NCBI RefSeq assembly: GCF_021699195.1
Contig: NZ_SSXE01000165.1
Span: forward strand, 1 to 37,570
DNA: 37,570 nt
Reading direction: 5' to 3'
Source of the DNA: Nonomuraea sp. MG754425
Lineage (GTDB): Bacteria > Actinomycetota > Actinomycetes > Streptosporangiales > Streptosporangiaceae
Part shown: positions 31,316 through 37,570 of the stretch, one piece after another
How the letters are laid out: each line of letters opens with the position of its first letter
How positions within the stretch are numbered: the first letter of the stretch is position 1
Position numbers and translations under genes: made by a program
The notes under the pieces: generated by a model
The model's database searches: none
The model's input: the letters and a program-made list of their open reading frames with translations, nothing else
What the model was told of the DNA's origin: nothing

Positions 31316-32710
31316 ATGATCGGGGCGACCGAGTTGCTCTCGGTACAGACCACCCTTCCCGAACCGGCGTTCGACCTGCACTACCTGCACTATCCGCTCG
31401 ACGTGCCCGCCGGGACCACCGAGCTGGAGCTGGTGCTGGAGTACGACAAGATCGTCGATGTCGTCCAGATCTACGCGGTGCTGCTGGAGCCTGACGGCAC
31501 GTTCCGTGGCCACGTCCAGTGCCCGGGCGGTCCCGGTCCCCGCCGGCTGGTGATCCGGGTGGGCACGGCCGGCGCCTCGCCGGGGTGCGTACCCGGGCCG
31601 ATCCCGCCGGGCCGCTGGACGGTGCGGCTCGATCTCGACAGGCACAAGGCGGCGGCGCCGTACGAGCTGACGGTGAGCGCGGCGAGCGCGGCGACGGCGA
31701 GCGCGGCGACGAGAGTGGATCCCGGCGCCGGCGCGGGCACCATCGGCGGCCCCGGCTGGTACCGCGGCGAGCTGCACAGCCACTCCACCCACTCCGACGG
31801 CCGCCGGCCGGTCGCCGACCTGGTGAAGGCCGCCAAGGAGGCGGGCCTCGACTTCCTCGCCGTCACCGACCACTTCACCGCCGCCCACTGGCAGGATCTC
31901 GACGGTCACGACGACATCGTCCTGCTGCGCTCCATGGAGCTCACCAGCCACCGAGGCCACGCCAATCTGCACGGCCTGACCCGCTGGGTGGACACCTACG
32001 TGGACCGCCCCGAGCACACCATGGTGCACGTCGCCGGCGACGTGCACGAACAGGGCGGCCTGGTCTGCGTCAATCACGCCTTCAGCGGCGACCAGGCGTG
32101 GCGCCGCTTCGACACCCCCTGGGACCGGATCGACCTCATGGAGATCGCCCACCTCCAGCAGGGCGCCAACAACGACGCCCAGATCGGCCTGTGGGACCGC
32201 CTGCTGACCGCCGGGCACCGCGTGATCGGCGTGGCGGGCAGCGACTGCCACGACCCCGCCGACCCGGGGCAGGCGCTCGGCCAGGTGGTCACGGTGGTGC
32301 ACGCGGAAGAGGCCGGCGAGCGCGGCATCGTCGAGGCGCTGCGGCGAGGGCGGGTCCGGGTGTGGCGGGGCGCGGACATGGACATGCACGTCAACGGCGT
32401 CCCCATGGGCGCCACCGCGGCGGCCCCCGACGGGCGGGTCCAGGTCGAGGTGGACGTGTGCGCGGACGGCCCGGTCGTGGTGTTCGTCCTGCGCGACGGC
32501 TTGCTGATCAACGTCGTCCCGGCCGCCGACCGGCCGGGAGCGTGGCAGCGCATCACCGTCGAGGACCGGATCGCCACACCCGGGTACTACCGGGCGGAGA
32601 TCCACGCCGACCCGGGCCGGAACGACCCCCGATTCTGGGCGAATTCTCTCAGGAACCACGACTCCCTGCGGGCCGCGGGTAACCCGGTGTGGGTGCGCCC
32701 CGGCTCTTGA
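31316..32710 (+). CDS. PHP-domain metallohydrolase (CehA/McbA-like)
   Basis: A 464-residue protein. Residues about 1-125 form a beta-sandwich-like N-terminal region. The PHP domain starts at WYRGELHSHSTHSDGR, where His154, His156 and His159 begin the metal cluster. It continues with DFLAVTDHFT, LRSMELTSHRGHANL, VCVNHAF and VAGSDCHDP. A C-terminal beta domain (about 370-464) follows. CehA/McbA members hydrolyse carbamate or phosphoester bonds. It has no signal peptide and should act in the cytoplasm on what the ABC importer brings in. ATG 31316 has GGAGG ten bases upstream; an in-frame ATG at 31256 overlaps the promoter and is rejected. Short Ala/Ser repeats near 128-140 form a linker. It is the first gene of a four-gene operon. 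Confidence 0.85.
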   Translation: MIGATELLSVQTTLPEPAFDLHYLHYPLDVPAGTTELELVLEYDKIVDVVQIYAVLLEPDGTFRGHVQCPGGPGPRRLVIRVGTAGASPGCVPGPIPPGRWTVRLDLDRHKAAAPYELTVSAASAATASAATRVDPGAGAGTIGGPGWYRGELHSHSTHSDGRRPVADLVKAAKEAGLDFLAVTDHFTAAHWQDLDGHDDIVLLRSMELTSHRGHANLHGLTRWVDTYVDRPEHTMVHVAGDVHEQGGLVCVNHAFSGDQAWRRFDTPWDRIDLMEIAHLQQGANNDAQIGLWDRLLTAGHRVIGVAGSDCHDPADPGQALGQVVTVVHAEEAGERGIVEALRRGRVRVWRGADMDMHVNGVPMGATAAAPDGRVQVEVDVCADGPVVVFVLRDGLLINVVPAADRPGAWQRITVEDRIATPGYYRAEIHADPGRNDPRFWANSLRNHDSLRAAGNPVWVRPGS

Positions 32711-32736
32711 TTCCCCCCACGTGTCAGGAGAAGTGC

Positions 32737-33747
32737 ATGCGGTATGCCACCACGTTGGGCGCCGGCCTGCTCGCGCTGGCCCTCACAGGCTGCTCGGGCG
32801 TGCTGACCAACAACGCCACCGCGGGCCAGAACGGCGACAACACGGTGACGGTCTACTCGGTGAGCGGTCCCGAGGTGACGGATCCGATCCTCAACGAGTT
32901 CAAGGCCAAGCATCCGGAGATCAAGGTCAACAAGATCGGCCTGCCGGGAACCGGGGAGGCGTTCGCCAGGGTGCGGGCCGAGAAGGACCGGCCGCTGGGT
33001 GACGTGATCTGGGGTGGCTCGTCGGAGCTGTACACCGCCAACGCCGACCTCATCACCCCTGTCGAGCTGCCGAACGACGCCGCCACCGTGGCCAAGGACC
33101 CGAACCACATCTGGCATGCCACCGACCTGCTGTTCCAGGCGATCGCCGTGAACACGGACAAGTTCCCCGACGCGGCCAAGCATCCCAAGACATTCGAGGA
33201 CCTGGCCAAGCCCGACTTTTCGGGTGGCGACATCGCCTTCGCCACGCCCAAGTCGTCGGGCACCTCCTACAGCCTCCTCACCACCATGGTCACGCTCCAC
33301 GACTGGGACTACGTCAACCGGTTCGTCAGGAACGCCCGCATGCTCGACGGCTCGACCGCGATGTTCAACATGGTCAAGGACGGTGAGGTCGGCACCTCGT
33401 TCATCAACGAGGACCTGGGCGCGAAGTGGCTCGCCGCCGGAGTGAAGATCAAGCTGATCTATCCGGAGGACGGCGTGTCCAGCCAGACCGGGTCCGCGGG
33501 CATCATCAAGGGCGCGGCGCATGAGGCAGCCGCCAAAACCTTCGTGGACTTCCTCATGTCGAAGGAGGCCCAGCAGATCATGGTGGACCAGGTACAGCGC
33601 CGCTCGTCGCGGAACGACGTGTCCGCGCCCAAGGGACTGCCGCCGGTCGAGCAGCTCAAGCGGGCCGACATCGACGAGAAGTGGGCGTCGGAGCAGAAGG
33701 ATGAGATCCTCGCCAAGTTCGACGACGCGGTGAAGAGCGCGGGCTGA
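32737..33747 (+). CDS. ABC transporter substrate-binding lipoprotein (AfuA/FbpA-like)
   Basis: A 336-residue lipoprotein: lipobox ALTGC puts the lipidated Cys near residue 19. The mature part is a type II periplasmic-binding fold of the iron/phosphosugar class (VTVYSVSGPEVTDPILNEFK, GDVIWGGSSELYTANADL, FQAIAVNTDKFP, FATPKSSGTSYSLLTTM, GIIKGAAHEAAAKTFVDFLM). The ligand residues Tyr-Tyr of ferric-binding FbpA are not obvious, so an organic or phosphorylated ligand as in AfuA is as likely as iron. CAGGAGA precedes the ATG by about 8 bases. Its stop overlaps the permease start (TGATGA). Confidence 0.88.
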   Translation: MRYATTLGAGLLALALTGCSGVLTNNATAGQNGDNTVTVYSVSGPEVTDPILNEFKAKHPEIKVNKIGLPGTGEAFARVRAEKDRPLGDVIWGGSSELYTANADLITPVELPNDAATVAKDPNHIWHATDLLFQAIAVNTDKFPDAAKHPKTFEDLAKPDFSGGDIAFATPKSSGTSYSLLTTMVTLHDWDYVNRFVRNARMLDGSTAMFNMVKDGEVGTSFINEDLGAKWLAAGVKIKLIYPEDGVSSQTGSAGIIKGAAHEAAAKTFVDFLMSKEAQQIMVDQVQRRSSRNDVSAPKGLPPVEQLKRADIDEKWASEQKDEILAKFDDAVKSAG

Positions 33748-35453
33748 TGACGGCTCGGACCGCGGCTCAGAGGACGGGGCCGGCACGGTCGCGCCGGCGC
33801 CCCCGGACCAACTGGCGCGACCCTTGGCGGCTGGCCGGGCTGCTCGCGCTCCTCGTGCTGGTGATCTTCATCGTCTATCCGCAGTTGTGGATCGTCAGGG
33901 CGGCGTTCACCAGTGACTCGGGCGCGTTCACGCTCGCCAGGTTCGGCGCGTTCGTCACCGACGAACGATTCACCAGGCCGCTCCTGCACAGCGTGGTCGT
34001 CAGCCTGGCCGTGGGCGCGGGGGCGGCCGTGGTGGCGGTGCCGCTCGCGTTCGTCATGGCGCGTTACCGCATCCCCGGCCGTCAGGGCATCCTCACCATG
34101 CTCACCATGGCCACCACCTCGCCGCCGTTCCTCGGCGCGTACGCGTGGCTGTTGCTGCTGGGCAGCGGCGGCATCCTCACCAAGGCCGCCAAGGGAGTGG
34201 GTCTGCCGCTGCCGTTCGACTCGATTCTCGGCGTCGGCGGCATCATCTGGGTCGGCGTGTGGTTCACGTTCGCGCTGATCTTCCTGATGGTGTACGACGC
34301 GTTCAGGGCGGTGGATCCGGCGCTGGAGGAGGCGGCCGCGTCCGTCGGGTCGACGCCGTGGCGCACCCACGCGAAGGTGACGCTGCCGCTGGCCGTGCCC
34401 GCCATCGCGACCGGCTGCTACCTGGCCGCGATGCGCATCTTCGCCGACTTCGGCACGCCCATGCTGATCGGCGGCGGCTACCAGATGTTGCCGGTCGTCG
34501 TGTACCAGAACTTCATGTCCGAGGTCGCGGCCAGCCCGAGCGTGGCGGCCACGGCCAGCATCATGATGGTGCTCGTCTCCGGGCTGGCGCTGCTGGCCCA
34601 GCGCAGGATCGTGGCCAGGCGGTCGTTCGCCGTGACGGGCAACAGGGACCAGCCGCTGCGCGAGCTACGCCGCGGGCCGAAGGCGCTGGTGCTCATCGGG
34701 ATCTGGACGGCGCTGCTGCTCGGCTTCGTGCCACACCTCGTGGTCCTGCTCACCAGCTTCCTGCGCTGGCAGTCGGGCATCCTGCAGTGGGAACCGACGC
34801 TGGAGAACTACCGGCGGCTGTTCGAGGAGTCGCTGCAGCCGATCGTGCTGAGCTTCGTCCTCGCCGGCATCGCCTGCCTGATCGCCCTCGTGCTCGGCGT
34901 CGTCGTGGCCTACATCGTGGCGCGCAAGAAGTTCGTGATCTCCGGGCCGCTGCTCAACAACCTCGTCATGGTGCCGTACATCCTGCCGGGGACGGTCTTC
35001 GCGATCGGGTTCATCCTGGCCTTCAACCACCTGCCGGTCATCCTCACCGGTACCGCTCTGATCATCGTGGTGGCGTACTTCATCAGGCGTCTGCCGTACG
35101 TGATGAAGTCGATCGAGACCGCGCTCGGGCAGGTCCACCCGTCGCTGGAGGAGGCCGCGATGAGTGTGGGCGCGCCGCCGCGGCGCAGCTTCCGCGACAT
35201 CGTCGTGCCGATCATCAGGCCCGCCGTCATCTCGGGCGGCACCGTCGGGTTCCTGCAGATGATCACTGAGCTGTCGGCCACCGTCATGTTGTACGCGGTG
35301 CCGTGGGTGACCATGACCGTGGTCATCTTCACCAATGCGATGCAGCCGGGCAGTCCGTTCGGCGTCGCCTCCGCCATGACCACGGTGCTGCTGGTCTCGG
35401 TCTACGTCCCGCTCTACCTGCTGCGCCGTCGCTACAGGACGGTCTCCCTGTGA
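33747..35453 (+). CDS. ABC transporter permease, fused double-domain (AfuB/FbpB-like)
   Basis: A 568-residue inner-membrane protein with about twelve transmembrane helices, made of two fused permease halves. The first EAA loop is EEAAASVGSTPWRTHAKVTL (near residue 194) and the second EEAAMSVGAPPRRSFRDIVV (near 468). Each contacts one ATPase copy. The fused layout is typical of iron(III), thiamine and phosphosugar importers (FbpB, ThiP, AfuB). The N-terminus is Arg-rich and cytoplasmic. ATG 33747 overlaps the previous stop. The ATPase gene follows after ten bases. Confidence 0.92.
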   Translation: MTARTAAQRTGPARSRRRPRTNWRDPWRLAGLLALLVLVIFIVYPQLWIVRAAFTSDSGAFTLARFGAFVTDERFTRPLLHSVVVSLAVGAGAAVVAVPLAFVMARYRIPGRQGILTMLTMATTSPPFLGAYAWLLLLGSGGILTKAAKGVGLPLPFDSILGVGGIIWVGVWFTFALIFLMVYDAFRAVDPALEEAAASVGSTPWRTHAKVTLPLAVPAIATGCYLAAMRIFADFGTPMLIGGGYQMLPVVVYQNFMSEVAASPSVAATASIMMVLVSGLALLAQRRIVARRSFAVTGNRDQPLRELRRGPKALVLIGIWTALLLGFVPHLVVLLTSFLRWQSGILQWEPTLENYRRLFEESLQPIVLSFVLAGIACLIALVLGVVVAYIVARKKFVISGPLLNNLVMVPYILPGTVFAIGFILAFNHLPVILTGTALIIVVAYFIRRLPYVMKSIETALGQVHPSLEEAAMSVGAPPRRSFRDIVVPIIRPAVISGGTVGFLQMITELSATVMLYAVPWVTMTVVIFTNAMQPGSPFGVASAMTTVLLVSVYVPLYLLRRRYRTVSL

Positions 35454-35463
35454 TCCGGAGCTC

Positions 35464-36507
35464 ATGATGGACATCAGCATTCGAGGGGTCTCCAAGACGT
35501 TCGGGGAGACCACCGCGCTCGAGTCGGTCGACCTGCGCGTGCCGTCCGGGCGGCTGGCCACGCTGCTGGGAGCGTCCGGCTGCGGCAAGACCACGCTGCT
35601 CCGCATCATCGCCGGATTCGAGAGCGCCGACGCGGGCGGCGTGCACTTCGGCGAGCTCGACATCGCGAAGGTGCCCGTGTGGAAGCGCCGCATCGGGTTC
35701 GTCTTCCAGAGTTACGCGCTCTGGCCGCACATGACGGTCGCCGAGAATGTCGCGTACGGCCTGCGCCTGCGCAAGCTGCCCAAGGAGAGCGTCGCGGAGA
35801 AGGTCGCCGCCGGCCTGGCGATGGTCGGGCTCACCGGCAGGGACCAGCACCGGCCCGGCCAGCTCTCCGGCGGCCAGCAGCAGCGCGTGGCCCTGGCCAG
35901 GGCGCTCGCCCTGGAGCCCGACGTGCTCCTCATGGACGAGCCCCTGTCCAACCTCGACGCCAAGCTCCGCGTCGAGATGCGCAGGGAGATTCGCCGGATC
36001 CAGCAGGAGACCGGCATCACCGCCGTCTACGTCACCCACGACCAGGACGAGGCGCTGGAGATCTCCGACCTCGTCGCGGTCATGAACGGCGGCCGCATCG
36101 AGCAGATCGGCTCGCCCGAGGACGTCTACGAGAGGCCGGAGACCACGTTCGTGGCGTCCTTCGTCGGCAGCGTCACTCTGCTACGCGGCCGGATCACCGA
36201 CACGAGCGCGCTCGCGCTCGCGGGCGGTGACAAGGTGGACTTCGGGCGGCCGCTCGGCTCCGCCGGTGCCGACGTGTACGTCGCGCTGCGCCCCGAGGAC
36301 CTGCGGATCGTCGAGAACGGCGACGCCCAGTTCACCGGCAAGGTCGTCCGCAGCAGCTTCCAGGGCAGCGTCAGGGAGTCGGTCGCCGAACTGCCCGGTG
36401 GAGAGCTGCTGGCCTTCGAGCACCGCCGCCCCCTGCCCACCGGCGCCACCGTGGGACTGGCCGCGGATCGGTTCACGGTCATCGAGAACGACACCGGCGT
36501 CGCCTGA
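35464..36507 (+). CDS. ABC transporter ATP-binding protein (AfuC/FbpC/PotA-like)
   Basis: A 347-residue ATPase. Walker A is LLGASGCGKTTLL (about 37-49), the Q-loop FVFQSYALWPHMT, the signature LSGGQQQRVALARAL, Walker B VLLMDEPLSNLDAKLR, and the switch histidine in VTHDQDEAL. A C-terminal TOBE-like regulatory region (about 240-347) follows. The length and order match the CUT/FbpC class that works with fused permeases. GGAG at 35457-35460 fits ATG 35467 slightly better than ATG 35464, so the protein may begin at the second Met. It is the last gene of the operon. Confidence 0.93.
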   Translation: MMDISIRGVSKTFGETTALESVDLRVPSGRLATLLGASGCGKTTLLRIIAGFESADAGGVHFGELDIAKVPVWKRRIGFVFQSYALWPHMTVAENVAYGLRLRKLPKESVAEKVAAGLAMVGLTGRDQHRPGQLSGGQQQRVALARALALEPDVLLMDEPLSNLDAKLRVEMRREIRRIQQETGITAVYVTHDQDEALEISDLVAVMNGGRIEQIGSPEDVYERPETTFVASFVGSVTLLRGRITDTSALALAGGDKVDFGRPLGSAGADVYVALRPEDLRIVENGDAQFTGKVVRSSFQGSVRESVAELPGGELLAFEHRRPLPTGATVGLAADRFTVIENDTGVA

Positions 36508-36513
36508 CGCGTG

Positions 36514-36528
36514 GCCCGGCCTTCGGGC
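36514..36528 (+). terminator. Short hairpin after the ABC operon
   Basis: GCCCG (36514-36518) and CGGGC (36524-36528) can pair across a GCCTT loop, eight bases after the ATPase stop. A G-T pair extends the stem by one. There is no T-tract. A plausible weak terminator. Confidence 0.35.
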
Positions 36529-36581
36529 TGGTACGAGATGGACCGTCAGTCGTCGATCGCCTGGTAGAGGGTGGTCCAGAG

Positions 36582-37067
36582 GTGCTGCCGGAGCTGGGCC
36601 GGGTGGTCACCGTGCCCGTCGCGACGTGGCGGCTCGAAGAGACGGTGTGGCCGGCCTGCCAGGAGTACTTCGTTCGTGACCAGGAGGAAGAGCGCCTGCG
36701 TGATCTCTGGCGCCGCGAGGCCGCCCGGGACCTGCGGCGCATGTTCGAGGTCTCGTCCGACCTCGGGCCCGTGGAGCTCACCCGCGGCTCCGCCGACGCC
36801 CTCTGTGCGAGCGACCTCGACCACGACGACCAGCCCTTGCCACCGGATGCGGTCGAACGCCTGCGCGCCGCCCTGGCCGAGCCCGACTTTCCGCTGGTCC
36901 GCCTCACTCCGCTCCGCGGGCGCGGCGTTCGCGACCGCCTCCTCGCCGAGGGCCGCGACGCCCCTCTCGTCGGCGAACTGGCCGGCGCCCCGCCGGCTGA
37001 GCTGCTCGCCCTCGTCCCCATCCGGTCGCCGGGAGCCCGAGGCCGCCGGAAGAAGCGCAAACACTGA
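36582..37067 (+). CDS. Hypothetical protein
   Basis: A 161-residue protein of no family I recognise. It has a compact alpha/beta first half (VVTVPVATWRLEETVWPACQ), an acidic middle and a strongly basic end GRRKKRKH. Third-position GC is high, as in real genes here. The only start is GTG 36582, with AGAGG directly touching it. The same frame stays open and protein-like upstream (GLVRDGPSVVDRLVEGGPE) but contains no ATG, GTG or TTG. Either the N-terminus was lost or a rare start (CTG at 36528) is used. No functional assignment is possible. Confidence 0.5.
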   Translation: MLPELGRVVTVPVATWRLEETVWPACQEYFVRDQEEERLRDLWRREAARDLRRMFEVSSDLGPVELTRGSADALCASDLDHDDQPLPPDAVERLRAALAEPDFPLVRLTPLRGRGVRDRLLAEGRDAPLVGELAGAPPAELLALVPIRSPGARGRRKKRKH

Positions 37068-37188
37068 TCTTGATCCTTGACCTGCGCGCCAGGTCCACAA
37101 GCTGACGGCCGGCCGCCTGCACGAGGGCTGAGCAAATCGTCTCGGACGGCCGGTCGGGGTGCGGTGTCCCGGCCGGTTGGCCGCAGAA

Positions 37189-37570
37189 CTACGGAGTGGA
37201 GTGACCGGTGCTTCCTGGCCTGGTGCCGTCGTCATCAATGGCCGGGTGTTCACCGAGCTGCTTGCGTACGGGGCCGTCCGAGTCGGGGTCGTTCTCGGCC
37301 GGGGCGAGGCCGGCGCCGGGATCGCGAGGCTCGGAGTTGAAGAGGGATTCCAGCGGACCAGGTGGGAGGTAGGGCTTGAAGGGCGGGGTCCAGGCGGCGG
37401 TCGCATGAGGGTCCGCGCCGGAGCCGTGTGCGGGTGAACCGCTCCCGGGGCGTGAGTGGTCCGAGCCGGGTGGGGCGCTGTCCTGTTCGTCGAGGGCGCT
37501 GACGATCTCGATGGCTTCGAGGAGTTGCCGCGTCCACGGGTTGTCCTCGGCAGGCTTGGCGGGGCTGGGG
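37189..37570 (-). CDS. C-terminal part of a gene running off the right edge
   Basis: The minus strand is open from the window edge to a TAG at 37189-37191, giving at least 126 residues without an internal start. It reads AEDNPWTRQLLEAIEIVSAL, then a Pro/Ser/Gly/Asp-rich tail (FKPYLPPGPLESLF, NDPDSDGPVRKQLGEHPA). It looks like the disordered hydrophilic C-terminus of a larger actinobacterial protein. The function cannot be seen. An alternative is non-coding DNA with a lucky open frame. Confidence 0.45.
   Translation of the reverse strand, partial: PSPAKPAEDNPWTRQLLEAIEIVSALDEQDSAPPGSDHSRPGSGSPAHGSGADPHATAAWTPPFKPYLPPGPLESLFNSEPRDPGAGLAPAENDPDSDGPVRKQLGEHPAIDDDGTRPGSTGHSTP

Overview
The window is GC-rich throughout, uses many GTG starts, and carries families typical of filamentous actinobacteria: a SARP/AfsR-type regulator, an F420-type (deazaflavin) oxidoreductase, a DUF1023 hydrolase, a STAS antagonist and several likely leaderless mRNAs. 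A member of the Streptosporangiales (Nonomuraea- or Actinomadura-like) is the best guess, but this is inference from gene content. No rRNA, tRNA or CRISPR array was recognised.

Left part, about 1-7.4 kb, is a run of small independent units. It holds a STAS-domain anti-sigma antagonist, a 64-residue membrane peptide, and an enolase divergent from an HxlR regulator fused to a cysteine-less peroxiredoxin-like domain. Next come an ArsR-type repressor divergent from a membrane-anchored alpha/beta hydrolase, with a paired operator between them, then a class I photolyase and an S4 RNA-binding protein. From 7.5 to 12.3 kb lies a membrane-anchored trypsin-like protease followed by a tight MoxR ATPase - DUF58 - VWA - VWA operon, with a 16-codon mini-ORF spliced between two genes by ATGA overlaps. 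At 12.3-13.2 kb is a solitary HNH endonuclease resembling phosphorothioate-dependent (ScoMcrA-type) restriction enzymes. At 13.3-16.1 kb are an SDR, an amidohydrolase and a cytochrome P450 broken by an internal deletion, followed by a convergent 1044-residue SARP/NB-ARC/TPR regulator.

The stretch 19.25-31.15 kb looks like an accessory island. It has a hypothetical protein with a CPNC motif, a lipoprotein/DUF1023-hydrolase pair, a transposase remnant and a NurA-HerA nuclease/translocase pair. Convergent with that pair is a three-gene unit: a small protein, a membrane-anchored substrate-binding-like protein, and a substrate-binding/VWA lipoprotein. This unit is flanked by diverged direct repeats that look like IS3-family ends. 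The first two proteins share a glycine/asparagine-rich QQGDNA motif reminiscent of amyloid-signalling sequences in actinobacterial conflict systems. IS3, aldo/keto-reductase and other gene debris follow, around an intact deazaflavin-dependent oxidoreductase.

From 31.2 to 36.5 kb is a clean operon with a readable promoter and direct-repeat operator candidates: a PHP-type metallohydrolase and a complete AfuABC/FbpABC-like ABC importer, probably for uptake and hydrolysis of a phosphorylated or chelated substrate. The window ends with a hypothetical gene and the C-terminal part of a gene running off the right edge on the minus strand.

The best candidates for something undescribed are the repeat-flanked small protein/SBP/SBP-VWA module beside NurA-HerA, and the HxlR-peroxiredoxin fusion facing an unusual enolase.
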